64,000 nucleotides of DNA from Chitinophagaceae bacterium 26-R-25 (GCA_029906195.1 JARWSJ010000003.1:736505-800504); one strand, 5' to 3'; shown: positions 35,122 to 43,312, numbered from the stretch's first letter. The notes: generated from the letters alone by a model not told the origin. A program made the numbers and translations.

Positions 35122-35572
35122 ATTTTGTAAGTAGTTCTTTTACGGTAGCACTAATTGCTTTGCCGTCTGCTTTGCCAGCCAATTGTTTAGAGGCAATGCC
35201 CATTACTTTACCAAGATCTGCAGGGGATGCAGCGCCGGTTTCAGCAATAATTTTTTCAAGTGCGGCTTTCAATTCCTCTGCAGATAACTGCTTTGGAAGA
35301 AAACGCTCGATCACAGTGATTTCATCTTGTTCTTTTTGAGCAAGGTCCGCACGGTTTTGTTGTGTGAAGATCTCAAGAGAATCTTTACGTTGCTTCACTA
35401 ACTTTTGTAAAAGTTTCAATTCGCCTTCTGCAGAAACCTCGCCATTTGCACCCGGTTCAGTTTTCGCTTTTATAATTTCTGCTTTGATAGCTCTCAGGCC
35501 ACGCAGTAATGCTTCATCTTTTGCTTTCATGGCATCTTTCATTTCTGCCATTACTTGTTGTTCGAGACTCAT
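35120..35572 (-). CDS. GatB/YqeY domain protein
   Basis: The 150-residue protein matches the stand-alone YqeY family: VMAEMKDAMKAKDEALLRGL at the N-terminus, KLVKQRKDSLEIF, and the C-terminal DLGKVMGIASKQLAGKADGK, a near-invariant YqeY stretch. It is the tRNA-binding tail domain of amidotransferase GatB on its own; a role in tRNA-dependent amidation is suspected, not shown. It has an ATG start and its stop codon borders a repeat arm. Confidence 0.93.
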   Translation of the reverse strand: MSLEQQVMAEMKDAMKAKDEALLRGLRAIKAEIIKAKTEPGANGEVSAEGELKLLQKLVKQRKDSLEIFTQQNRADLAQKEQDEITVIERFLPKQLSAEELKAALEKIIAETGAASPADLGKVMGIASKQLAGKADGKAISATVKELLTK

Positions 35573-35579
35573 ATTTTTC

Positions 35580-35722
35580 AGGAATTAGTAATTAGAAATT
35601 AGGAATTAGTAGAGAGTTGAAAATTGAAAGTTGAAAGTTGAAAATGCTTTGTGTGTTACACTGTTGAAAGTGAGCTAATTATTTTCAGGCTTATTTTCAA
35701 TTTTCAACTTTCAATTTTCCAT
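35580..35722. repeat. Composite inverted-repeat element 13 (GAATTAG arm plus TTGAAAR pair)
   Basis: Two different arms are stacked: GAATTAGTAATTAGAAATTA (35581-35609), without a visible partner, then GAGAGTTGAAAATTGAAAGT (35612-35645) paired with TTTTCAATTTTCAACTTTC (35694-35722). The right arm reaches the gldC stop. Confidence 0.83.
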
Positions 35723-36072
35723 TATTTCAAGCTGTTTTCTTTCATTTGCTCTTCGCGGAACTTGTTGTAGAAGTCTTTTGCGAAGTTCTTCATATCGTTT
35801 ACCAGTTCGGTATGCTTTGTGGCGCGGTTGTAAGTGTCGGCCATGGTCATGAAAGTTTGGTAAAAGAAATCTGCCATTTCATCGACCATCATTTCTTTAG
35901 TCCACAGGTCTATACGGAGAGCTGTTTTGTCAGTTCCGTCCCACAAAGACAGCATCATGGCTTTCGCTTTTTGCTTGTTGTCCACGGTGCTGTTGGAAGC
36001 ACTCCACAGAATGTTTTCCGGCGTTTTATCGCGATCTAATATTACATCAATTGTAATGGTTGACTGATCCAT
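35722..36072 (-). CDS. gldC: Gliding motility protein GldC
   Basis: The 116-residue protein reads ITIDVILDRDKTPENILWSA, then KAKAMMLSLWDGTDKTALRI and MMVDEMADFFYQTFMTMADT, which is the well-conserved GldC sequence. GldC is a small cytoplasmic protein linked to gliding in Flavobacterium johnsoniae but found in non-gliding Bacteroidota as well, so motility cannot be concluded. It stands alone, between two repeat elements. Confidence 0.92.
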   Translation of the reverse strand: MDQSTITIDVILDRDKTPENILWSASNSTVDNKQKAKAMMLSLWDGTDKTALRIDLWTKEMMVDEMADFFYQTFMTMADTYNRATKHTELVNDMKNFAKDFYNKFREEQMKENSLK

Positions 36073-36103
36073 AGTTTATAGTTGAATGTGCGAAGGTAGG
36101 GTG

Positions 36104-36190
36104 GAAAGTCAAAAGTCAAAAGTAAAAAAGTCAAATGGCTGGTTTTACGCGGGTCACCTTTTTGACTTTGAATTCATAATTTTTACTTTG
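36104..36190. repeat. Inverted-repeat element 14 (AGTCAAA word)
   Basis: The left arm (36104-36135) is AAAGTCAAAAGTCAAAAGTA and on. The right arm (36157-36190) is CCTTTTTGACTTTGAATTC and AATTTTTACTTTGCC. The spacer is about 20 nt. The right arm overlaps the stop and last codons of the glycosyltransferase gene. Confidence 0.83.
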
Positions 36191-37217
36191 CCAGCTCCCT
36201 CATCTTCTCCACCTGCTTTTTCCTCAAAGTTTCATCTTTATATATGTTGATCATGTTCCGGGAAATATCCTCCACATTCGTTGCGCTGGTGTAAAGGGCT
36301 GCGTCGCCTGCCAATTCCTTGATCGGCGGAAGGTCCGAAGTTATGATAGGCGTTTCACAGAAAATCGCGTTGATCACTGCAAATGGAAGGCTTTCATATG
36401 TCACTGCATGCATACAAGCATAGGCAGACGCGAGGACCTGAAGTTTTTCTTCCTCACTCAATTGCAGCAAATGGACGTCGCTTTTGTGTTTGTAGGTGTC
36501 CAGTTTGGAGAAATCCTGATGTGCATTTTCCCCATGTATGATGATCAATTGCATGGAAGATTGCTGCCATTTTTTAAAGATGGTGAACGCTTTCAGCAAA
36601 TTGACGAATTCATGCTTTTCGCCGGAAATAATAGAAACGAAATAATCTTTCCCCACGGCATATTTGTCCTTTACCTGTTGCTTGTCTTCCCAGCTTAACG
36701 GCTTTGCAAATGCAGATGGCTGCAGTTTTTCAACCTGAATTTTGGCCTCGGGCAACTTAAAGTCATTTATCAGGATTGCCTTGTAATGTTCAGAAGGCGT
36801 TATTACAAGGTCCGCATTTTGAACCGCGGCGGAGAAATTTTTCTTATTGTAAACCTTCTTGTCAAATGCAGAAGGATGATGCAAAAACTCAAGATTGGTT
36901 ACAAGGAAAAGCTGGTTTGCAGTGTTTGAATAAATATGAAGCGGATGGCTGGTAACCCACCTGGCACCGGGTGCTTTTTTGATGGCTTTTGAGACAAAAT
37001 CGCCGAAGCCGCCATCTGCTTTCAGCTTATCCAACAGGGACGGCCGAGGGGCTTGTGCAACTTTTCCCAAGTCTGAAAAGGGTGTGTGGATATCTGAACC
37101 GTTATCAACAATCAAGGTTACGCTTGCTGAATCCTTGTAAATAATTGATTTATATACTTGTAATATGTATTGTCTTTCTTCTATATTAATTGCGGAAGCA
37201 TCTAAAAGTAGTTCCAT
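36183..37217 (-). CDS. Glycosyltransferase (GT4/GT1 type)
   Basis: The C-terminal half holds YFVSIISGEKHEFVNLLKAF (the sugar-nucleotide strand of GT-B enzymes) and YESLPFAVINAIFCETPIIT with the E-x7-E-like motif, followed by IKELAGDAALY. The N-terminal half contains DLVITPSEHYKAI. I chose the ATG at 37217 (MELLLDASAINIEERQY) because the longer frame needs a TTG and adds 17 poorly conserved residues. Acceptor unknown; a nearby envelope gene run suggests a surface glycan. Confidence 0.87.
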   Translation of the reverse strand: MELLLDASAINIEERQYILQVYKSIIYKDSASVTLIVDNGSDIHTPFSDLGKVAQAPRPSLLDKLKADGGFGDFVSKAIKKAPGARWVTSHPLHIYSNTANQLFLVTNLEFLHHPSAFDKKVYNKKNFSAAVQNADLVITPSEHYKAILINDFKLPEAKIQVEKLQPSAFAKPLSWEDKQQVKDKYAVGKDYFVSIISGEKHEFVNLLKAFTIFKKWQQSSMQLIIIHGENAHQDFSKLDTYKHKSDVHLLQLSEEEKLQVLASAYACMHAVTYESLPFAVINAIFCETPIITSDLPPIKELAGDAALYTSATNVEDISRNMINIYKDETLRKKQVEKMRELAK

Positions 37218-37482
37218 TGTGTTTTTACTAGAATAGTTGAACGTATAAAAAGCGGATAGTTGGTGCAAAGATGCACAACCCTGGCATTTTTACCACCATT
37301 TAAAATCGGGTGAATATGCTTTTGCCGCCGGGGAAATCAATTTTAGCTTTACAATAGTTGATTAATGCGACCCACAACTGTTGATCAGCTACTTTTTGAT
37401 GCAGAAGCAAAAACCCGAAGGTTTATGGCTCATTGTTAAATAGGTTTATAAACCGGAGGGTTTTTGTTTTTCAATAGGACAA
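37218..37482. other. Gene-free stretch with a large hairpin
   Basis: No coding frame is convincing. The main structure is a near-perfect 18-bp hairpin (37409-37426 with 37448-37465, annotated separately). Confidence 0.6.
37409..37470. terminator. Orphan terminator-like hairpin
   Basis: AAAAACCCGAAGGTTTAT pairs with ATAAACCGGAGGGTTTTT (two mismatches), loop 21 nt, followed by GTTTTTC on the plus strand. No gene ends here on the plus strand, so its host transcript is unclear; it could be the end of an unrecognised small RNA. Confidence 0.55.
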
Positions 37483-37619
37483 GAACGCAGATTCTCATGA
37501 TTTTCATGATTTATTATGATTTGAATATGAATAGTTCCACAGTAATGAATGATTTTTTGGATGGATAAATGGTAAAAAAAATCCTGCAAATCATGACAAT
37601 CATGAAAATCTGCGTTCCT
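37483..37619. repeat. Inverted-repeat element 15 (CATGATTTT word, ACGCAGAT ends)
   Basis: The left arm (37483-37524) begins ACGCAGATT and continues CTCATGATTTTCATGATTTA. The right arm (37587-37618) is AAATCATGACAATCATGAAA and TCTGCGTT. Its outer ends match those of element 3. Confidence 0.85.
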
Positions 37620-37651
37620 TCTTTCAAGATATCCCCTTAATAATCAAATAT

Positions 37652-37724
37652 TTAGGGTTAATCCAAAACCCTGTGGAAAACCGTAACAAAACGGTTAAGG
37701 CTGCTTTCCAAAGCAGCCTTTCTT
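37652..37724. other. Three consecutive small hairpins
   Basis: AGGGTT/AACCCT (37654-37672), AACCGT/ACGGTT (37679-37696) and AAGGCTGCTT/AAGCAGCCTT (37697-37720, followed by TCTT) stand in a row with almost no gap. The last looks like a plus-strand terminator. A small structured RNA is possible; there is no coding frame. Confidence 0.5.
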
Positions 37725-37728
37725 ATGT

Positions 37729-37800
37729 CCAGACGGATAATGATCTGTGTACAGCCCCGATAATTATCTGGGTAGAGACGGATAATCATCCGTCTCTACG
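37729..37800. repeat. GACGGAT hairpin pair A
   Basis: A degenerate copy (CAGACGGATAATGATCTG) and a CCC-GATAATTATC-TGGG hairpin are followed by a perfect 12-bp stem, GTAGAGACGGAT/ATCCGTCTCTAC with loop AATC (37772-37799). Confidence 0.8.
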
Positions 37801-37834
37801 TGTAATTCATACATTATTGCCGGTAAAAATTGGT

Positions 37835-37868
37835 CAAACGTTTGTTTAATTCAAACGTTTGTTTAATT
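37835..37868 (+). promoter_or_regulatory. Two tandem TetR-type operators
   Basis: The 17-nt unit CAAACGTTTGTTTAATT occurs twice in direct succession (37835-37851 and 37852-37868). Each contains the perfect palindrome CAAACGTTTG. One palindrome overlaps the -33 box and the other lies in the spacer, as expected for a repressor binding site. Confidence 0.8.
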
Positions 37869-37871
37869 TTG
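37841..37871 (+). promoter_or_regulatory. Promoter of the TetR-efflux operon
   Basis: TTTG (37841-37844), a 19-bp spacer and TAATTTTG (37864-37871) are an exact match to the Bacteroidota consensus. The transcript would start near 37878. Confidence 0.83.
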
Positions 37872-37899
37872 TAATAGAAATGACGGAATTTTATATTCT

Positions 37900-37943
37900 G
37901 AGACGGATAATCCGTCGCTACGTAAAAATAATCCGTCTCTACG
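37900..37943. repeat. GACGGAT hairpin B in the TetR leader
   Basis: GACGGA-TAA-TCCGTC (37902-37916) plus a second ATCCGTCTCTACG half site. It lies in the untranslated leader, between the promoter and the chosen TetR start. Confidence 0.75.
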
Positions 37944-37951
37944 ACACAAAA

Positions 37952-38584
37952 ATGACTATGGAATATTCAGAAAAGAAAATACACATTATTGAGGCTGCTG
38001 AAAAGCTGTTTGCAACAAATGGCTTTTCTGGAACGTCAGTCCGGGACATAGCACATGAAGCAGGCGTGAATCTTGCGATGATATCGTATTATTTCGGCTC
38101 GAAGGAAAAATTGATGCAGTCGCTTTTTGAATATAGAAGCGCAGCCTTCCAGTTGGAAAGAGTTTTGAACGATGAGAAAATGACGTCGCTGGAAAAAGTG
38201 AACCATATGATAGAAAATTATATGGAAAAAGTTTTCAACCAGAGTTGTTTTCACAAGATTATGGTGAGGGAGCAAATGCGTAACCACGACACTGAACTTG
38301 GAGAAATGCTGAAGGCATTTAAAAAGAAGAGCCTGCTTGCAATGCAGCAGTTAATTATAGAAGGACAGAATAAGGGAGTTTTTAGAAAAGATATCGACCT
38401 CCAAATGCTCATCCTCACAATGACCGGCACAACCAATCAGTTAATCAGTACCATAGAATTCTACAGGTATATGAACGAGGATTTAAAAGACTTGTCGGAA
38501 GACGATTTCAAAGCCACAATGAAGAACAGACTTTTCGAGCATTTAAAATTACTATTCAAAGCAATATTGACACATGAAGCGTAA
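37952..38584 (+). CDS. TetR/AcrR family repressor
   Basis: The N-terminal helix-turn-helix is standard (IIEAAEKLFATNGFSGTSVR, then AGVNLAMISYYFGSKEKLMQ). I start at the ATG at 37952 because a longer frame (31 more residues) would be encoded by the palindromic repeat in the leader. The remaining helices form the ligand-binding domain (LFEYRSAAFQLERVLNDEKM and on), with AcrR-like YRYMNEDLKDLSEDD near the end. It overlaps the downstream tolC gene by 11 bp. It probably represses the operon through the two operators upstream and is released by the pump's substrate. Confidence 0.92.
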   Translation: MTMEYSEKKIHIIEAAEKLFATNGFSGTSVRDIAHEAGVNLAMISYYFGSKEKLMQSLFEYRSAAFQLERVLNDEKMTSLEKVNHMIENYMEKVFNQSCFHKIMVREQMRNHDTELGEMLKAFKKKSLLAMQQLIIEGQNKGVFRKDIDLQMLILTMTGTTNQLISTIEFYRYMNEDLKDLSEDDFKATMKNRLFEHLKLLFKAILTHEA

Positions 38585-39935
38585 ATTTTGGTATCACACA
38601 GCGTTAGCGCTTATCATCAGTTTTATGACGCTAGGCGCTTCGGCCCAATCATCAGATTCGGCCAAATTGCTTTCGCTTTCGGAAGCAATCGATCTAAGTA
38701 TTAAAAACAGTAAAGAGCTGAAGCTTAACCACGCAAAAGTTGACGGGGCCCTGGCTACTCTTCGCGAAGCGAAGGATGCAAGACTTCCGGATTTGAGTGT
38801 TTCTGCTTCTTACTTGAGGTTAACTGATCCGAGTTTGACTTTAAAAAATCAAAAGCCGAATAATGGTGGCGGTTCAGGCAGCGAATCTTCCACGCCGAAA
38901 ATCAACCAGGCAATGTATGCAATGGTAAACGGATCCCTTCCTTTATTCACCGGATTCAAAATCAAGTCGGGTATCGAATCTGCGCAATATCTCGCTGAAG
39001 CTGCAAGGCTCGATGCGGATAATGACAGAGATGCAGTTATTGCAAATGCTATTTCTGCCTACGCAAACTTGTACAAAGCGGGCGTATCCGTTGATTTGGT
39101 GAAAGAAAACCTTGTACGTTCTCAACAACGTGTGACAGATTTTGAAAACCTTGAGAAGAACGGTTTGATGGCACGTAACGATCTGTTGAAGGTGCAACTG
39201 GAAGCATACAATGTTGAGCTTGCATTGATGGATGCTCAAACACAGCTTAAGATCACAACGGTTAATATGAATCTTATGCTTGGTCTTCCTGAAAGCACAA
39301 AACTGATCGTCGATACAGCTGGTTTCAAATTGCTGACACAAAGCAAAACGATTGACGAGTGGGAACAACTGGCTCACCAAAACAGAAAAGATATTCAGGT
39401 GCTTTCTCTAAATGAAAAAGCGGCGAACTCAAATATCAAAGCTGTAAAAGGCGACATGTATCCTTCACTTGCATTGACCGCTGGTTATGTAGGATTGGAC
39501 ATTCCAAATTTTGTAACCGTTACAACAGCCTTCACCGCTGGCGTAGGAGTTAAGTACAATGTTTCTTCTTTGTGGAAAACAAAAGCGAAACTGAGCAAAG
39601 CAAATTCTCAATTGCAGGAAGTTCAGGTACACCAGGAAATGCTGGATGATAATATTCGTCTGGACATTACCAAGGCTTACGAAGCTTATTACTTAAGCAT
39701 GAAGAAAATAGATGTATACGCAAAGGCAGTAGAACAGGCAGATGAGAACTACAGAATAACGAAGAACAAACAAGCGAACAATCTTGCTACTACTACGGAT
39801 TTGCTTGATGCGGACGTTGCATCGTTAACATCAAAGATCAACTACAATCACGCGAAAGCGGATGCTGTGGTTGCTTACAACAGATTGTTGCAGGCATCGG
39901 GAATTATCGCAACTGAAAAAGGGATAAGCAAATAA
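38574..39935 (+). CDS. TolC family outer membrane efflux protein
   Basis: A signal peptide (MKRKFWYHTALALIISFMTL, cleaved near ASAQ) is followed by the two repeated coiled-coil/strand halves of TolC proteins: LSLSEAIDLSIKNSKELKLN opens the first and NIRLDITKAYEAYYLSMKKI lies in the second. Length 453. It forms the outer-membrane channel for the pump encoded next door. Its start lies inside the end of the TetR gene, implying translational coupling. Confidence 0.92.
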   Translation: MKRKFWYHTALALIISFMTLGASAQSSDSAKLLSLSEAIDLSIKNSKELKLNHAKVDGALATLREAKDARLPDLSVSASYLRLTDPSLTLKNQKPNNGGGSGSESSTPKINQAMYAMVNGSLPLFTGFKIKSGIESAQYLAEAARLDADNDRDAVIANAISAYANLYKAGVSVDLVKENLVRSQQRVTDFENLEKNGLMARNDLLKVQLEAYNVELALMDAQTQLKITTVNMNLMLGLPESTKLIVDTAGFKLLTQSKTIDEWEQLAHQNRKDIQVLSLNEKAANSNIKAVKGDMYPSLALTAGYVGLDIPNFVTVTTAFTAGVGVKYNVSSLWKTKAKLSKANSQLQEVQVHQEMLDDNIRLDITKAYEAYYLSMKKIDVYAKAVEQADENYRITKNKQANNLATTTDLLDADVASLTSKINYNHAKADAVVAYNRLLQASGIIATEKGISK

Positions 39936-39943
39936 AAACACTC

Positions 39944-40030
39944 GGTACAGACGGAAAATATCCGTCAAGTACAGACGGATAATAATCCGTTTAAAACTAA
40001 CAAGGTACAGACGGATAATTATCCGTCTCT
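39944..40030. repeat. GACGGAT triple hairpin between tolC and hlyD
   Basis: Three hairpins in tandem, each preceded by GTACAGACGG: GACGGA/TCCGTC (39950-39966), ACGGAT/ATCCGT (39975-39990), and the perfect 20-bp palindrome at 40009-40028. They lie within the operon's coding transcript. Confidence 0.88.
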
Positions 40031-40049
40031 AAAACTACAAACTAATAAA

Positions 40050-41189
40050 ATGGAAACTCAAACTCAAAATAAAGTGGCTTCATCTAATCATACAGAAGGT
40101 GCTCAAAATCACGAGCAACCTAAAAAAAGGAACTTCGGTTTTATTATAGTACTGGCAGCGCTTGTAATTGGCGGTGGTACTTTCGGTATTTCAAAATACA
40201 TTCATGGTCAGCACCACGAAGAAACAGACGATGCGCAAATTGATGCAAACATCAGCCCTGTGATACCGCGTGTATCCGGCTACGTAACTGAAGTGCGTGC
40301 AAAAGATAACCAAATCGTGAAAAAAGGTGATACGCTTATCATCCTTGATAATCGCGATCTTCTTATCAAAGTAGAAGAATCTGAAGCAGCTTTGCTTGGT
40401 GCAAAGAGCAATCTTTCAGTAGCAGAAGCAACAACCAATGCATCTAAAGCAAACATTGCAACTTCTCAAGCAAGCATTACAACTGCAGATGCACAAATCG
40501 AAGCAGCGAAAGTGAACGTTTGGAGAGCAACACAGGATTACGAGCGTTATGCAAACTTGATCAAAGATCATTCAATCACCCAACAACAATACGAGCAAGC
40601 GCTTGCAGCTAAACAAACTGCTGAGCGTCAGTTACAGGTTTTGGTAGAGCAAAAAAATGCAGCTGCTAAACAAACTGCTGCTACTGCTTCTCAAAGCAAT
40701 GCAACATCACAACAAATTGCTGTGGCAAATGCGGTGATCAAACAACGTGAAGCGGATTTGGCAAATGCAAAATTGAATCTTTCTTATGCAGTGGTATTGG
40801 CTCCTGCAGATGGAAAAATTTCAAAAGTAAGTGCACAGGTTGGTCAGTACTTGCAAGCAGGTCAATCATTGTTCAGTGTGGTATTGGATCAGTCAACATG
40901 GGTAACTGCGAACTACAAAGAAACCCAGTTGAGCAAAATGAGAGTTGGTCAAAAAGCTATTATAACTATAGATGCGTTTCCTGGTCATGAGTTTGAAGCA
41001 ACATTGACTTCATTCTCTCCTGCAACAGGTTCACGTTTCGCGCTATTGCCTCCGGATAACGCAACTGGTAACTTCGTAAAAGTAGTTCAGCGTTTGCCGG
41101 TAAAACTTGAGTTCACAAATCCTTCTGATTCTCTTGTTAAGCAACTGCGTCCAGGTATGAACGTGAATGTGGATGTGCATTTGGACTAG
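40050..41189 (+). CDS. HlyD/EmrA-type membrane fusion protein
   Basis: The N-terminus is cytoplasmic (ETQTQNKVASSNHTEGAQNH), with one membrane span (FGFIIVLAALVIGGGTFGIS). After this comes a lipoyl-like half (ISPVIPRVSGYVTEVRAKDN), a long alpha hairpin rich in Ala/Gln (about residues 95-230) and the second half (LAPADGKISKVSAQVGQYLQ). This is the EmrA/HlyD order. It bridges the inner-membrane pump and the TolC channel. Length 379. Confidence 0.93.
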   Translation: METQTQNKVASSNHTEGAQNHEQPKKRNFGFIIVLAALVIGGGTFGISKYIHGQHHEETDDAQIDANISPVIPRVSGYVTEVRAKDNQIVKKGDTLIILDNRDLLIKVEESEAALLGAKSNLSVAEATTNASKANIATSQASITTADAQIEAAKVNVWRATQDYERYANLIKDHSITQQQYEQALAAKQTAERQLQVLVEQKNAAAKQTAATASQSNATSQQIAVANAVIKQREADLANAKLNLSYAVVLAPADGKISKVSAQVGQYLQAGQSLFSVVLDQSTWVTANYKETQLSKMRVGQKAIITIDAFPGHEFEATLTSFSPATGSRFALLPPDNATGNFVKVVQRLPVKLEFTNPSDSLVKQLRPGMNVNVDVHLD

Positions 41190-41190
41190 A

Positions 41191-41280
41191 CGAGGCTTAA
41201 GGCTTAACGCTTAAGGCATAAGGCTGTGGAATGCGAACATTGTGGATTGTATTTCTTGCACCTTATACCTTAAGCCGACA
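41191..41280. repeat. Inverted-repeat element 16 (GCTTAAG/GCTTAAC word)
   Basis: The left arm (41191-41228) is GGCTTAAGGCTTAACGCTTA and on. The right arm (41258-41279) is CACCTTATACCTTAAGCCG. It starts a couple of bases after the hlyD stop. Confidence 0.82.
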
Positions 41281-41310
41281 CCTACCTTTCTTTATTATTA
41301 AAATTTTTAC

Positions 41311-42891
41311 ATGCAACAGAATTCATTGGTAGAATATGGTTCCAGGCGTGTGATCATTACCATTACCGCGGTAATGTGTGCACTGCTTGAAATTGTAGAT
41401 ACCACCATTGTGAACGTGGCACTGCACGATATGCAGGGTAACCTGGGCGCCACAACACAGGAAGTGGGATGGGTGGTGACTGCATATGCCATTGGTAACG
41501 TAATTATCGTACCGATGACCAGCTGGCTCTCACAACAATTCGGACGGCGCAACTACTTTGCAGCCTCCATTCTTATATTCACTATTTTTTCATTTTTATG
41601 CGGTAACGCAAACGGCATTTGGGAACTGGTAGCGTTCAGGTTTATGCAGGGTGTCGGTGGTGGTGCCTTACTGGTGACTTCACAAACCCTGATCACTGAA
41701 AGTTATCCTCCTGAAAAACGTGGCATGGCGCAGGCCATCTACGGTATGGGTGTAATTGTGGGCCCTACGCTTGGTCCTCCTTTGGGTGGTTTTATTACCG
41801 ATAACTATTCATGGCCGTACATATTCTACATCAACATTCCTTTAGGTATTATTGCTATGCTGCTTACACTGCAGTTTGTGCGTAGCCCTAAATATGGTGA
41901 TAAGTTAAGTGCCAAGCAAGTTGACTGGACAGGTATTGGCTTGTTGGCTTTGTCGGTAGGGTCGTTACAGTACGTGCTGGAGAAAGGACAGGAAGATGAT
42001 TGGTTCAGTGATCCGTTGATTACTACACTGGCAATTACGACAGTACTCGGTATATTCTTCTTTATATGGAGAGAGCTTAGGGCAAAAAATCCAATTGTGG
42101 AACTTCGTGTACTCGGCAACGGTAACCTCCGAACGGGTACGATCTTATCGTTCATACTTGGTTTTGGTTTATATGGAACCACATTCATCATTCCGCTGTA
42201 TACACAGGCATCGTTGGGCTGGACAGCTACTCAGTCGGGTATGCTGATGATCCCCGCATCGCTTGTAACGGCGTTTATGATGCCGATCGTGGGCCAGCTG
42301 CTGCAGCGTGGCGCAAAGCAGCAAATCCTGGTGGCTGCTGGTATGGTTATCTTCTTCGTATTCTGTATGTGGGGGTACAAGATCATAACACCTGATACAA
42401 GTAAACAGGCATTTACATGGATGTTAATGTTTCGAGGGATAGGCATGGGCTTGCTGTTCGTGCCGATTACGACCCTTTCTTTGTCTACCTTGAAAGGAAA
42501 ACAAATTGGCCAGGGTGCGGCCTTCACCGGTATGATGAGGCAGCTGGGCGGATCGTTTGGTGTGGCCCTGATCACAACGTTCATCGCCCGACAAAGCATG
42601 CAGCACAGAAACAATCTTGTTTCGAAGTTGTCTGTAGATGATCCTGCAGTGATGCAGCGTATACATGGCATGCAATCCAATTTTATTTCAAAAGGTATCG
42701 AAGCACAAACAGCGCTTAAAGATGCTTACCAGTCTTTGGATTACATGGTGATGAAGCAATCGATCGTATTGACTTACATGGATGTGTTTCTATACATCGG
42801 CTTACTGTTCCTTTTGTGCGTACCATTTGTATTAATGGTAAAAGCTAAAAAGAACAAAGGCGAAAAAATAGACACGTCAATGGCGCACTAG
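41311..42891 (+). CDS. DHA2 family drug efflux MFS transporter (EmrB-like)
   Basis: Fourteen predicted membrane spans in 526 residues and the motifs LGATTQEVGWVVTAYAIGNV, PMTSWLSQQFGRRNYFAASI (motif A) and GGALLVTSQTLITESYPPEK (motif C-like GPxxGPxxGG in GPTLGPPLGG) identify the DHA2 group. With the upstream fusion protein and TolC it makes a tripartite efflux pump for drugs or amphiphilic metabolites. It may export a self-made compound, but the substrate is unknown. A terminator follows. Confidence 0.94.
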   Translation: MQQNSLVEYGSRRVIITITAVMCALLEIVDTTIVNVALHDMQGNLGATTQEVGWVVTAYAIGNVIIVPMTSWLSQQFGRRNYFAASILIFTIFSFLCGNANGIWELVAFRFMQGVGGGALLVTSQTLITESYPPEKRGMAQAIYGMGVIVGPTLGPPLGGFITDNYSWPYIFYINIPLGIIAMLLTLQFVRSPKYGDKLSAKQVDWTGIGLLALSVGSLQYVLEKGQEDDWFSDPLITTLAITTVLGIFFFIWRELRAKNPIVELRVLGNGNLRTGTILSFILGFGLYGTTFIIPLYTQASLGWTATQSGMLMIPASLVTAFMMPIVGQLLQRGAKQQILVAAGMVIFFVFCMWGYKIITPDTSKQAFTWMLMFRGIGMGLLFVPITTLSLSTLKGKQIGQGAAFTGMMRQLGGSFGVALITTFIARQSMQHRNNLVSKLSVDDPAVMQRIHGMQSNFISKGIEAQTALKDAYQSLDYMVMKQSIVLTYMDVFLYIGLLFLLCVPFVLMVKAKKNKGEKIDTSMAH

Positions 42892-42894
42892 AAA

Positions 42895-43019
42895 ATAATT
42901 GAATAATTGATCGATTGGATAACTGAGTAGGCGAAAGAATAACGGATGATCCGGTACTTACGGTAAGGCATAATCACAAAAATCTCAGTTATTCAGTTGA
43001 TCAATTAATCAATAATCAT
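42895..43019. repeat. Inverted-repeat element 17 (TAACTGA/ATTGAAT word)
   Basis: The left arm (42895-42930) is ATAATTGAATAATTGATCGA and GGATAACTGAG. The right arm (42984-43017) is CTCAGTTATTCAGTTGATCA and on. The spacer is about 55 nt. Confidence 0.82.
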
Positions 43020-43037
43020 AGAACTCTATTGAAAATG

Positions 43038-43068
43038 TCCCGGGGGTATACACTTCGGGATTTTTTTT
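43038..43068 (+). terminator. Terminator of the efflux operon
   Basis: TCCCG/CGGGA stem (with further G-rich loop GGGGTATACACTT) followed by eight T residues. Confidence 0.75.
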
Positions 43069-43090
43069 GCTCTCTGCTGTGCAGGATTGG

Positions 43091-43272
43091 AAACCACAGA
43101 GGGCACGGAGTTTTTTCTCACAGAGGGAAGGAGGGGTAAGTTGGAAATAGGTGGTCAGTCACAATGAATCAGAGGAAAGGAGAAGATGAAGTTTCAACAG
43201 CCCTCCGTTCCTCTGTGCTCTTGCGACCAACTATTTATTTCGCGGCCAACTACTCCGTGACCTCAGTGGTTA
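43091..43272. repeat. Inverted-repeat element 18 (CACAGAGGG word)
   Basis: The left arm (43091-43131) is ACCACAGAGGGCACGGAG and CTCACAGAGGGAAGGAG. Right-hand partners are CTCCGTTCCTCTGTGCTC (43202-43219) and CTCCGTGACCTCAGTGGTTA (43253-43272). The arms are imperfect. Confidence 0.7.
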
Positions 43273-43280
43273 AAAATGAA

Positions 43281-43312
43281 AAAGTCCCGAAGACATGCTT
43301 CAGGACTTTTAA
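43281..43312. terminator. Terminator-like hairpin
   Basis: AAAGTCC-C-GAAG, loop ACATG, CTTC-A-GGACTTT followed by TAATTCTTT. It lies far from any gene end, so its role is unclear. Confidence 0.5.

Noticed and set aside
37218..37268. A glycosyltransferase form starting from TTG
   Set aside because: An ATG 51 bases downstream matches the usual N-terminus and the added residues carry no motif.
37859..37951. A longer TetR protein starting 31 residues upstream
   Set aside because: The extra codons fall on the promoter's -7 region and on the GACGGAT hairpin; the extra residues do not look like TetR.
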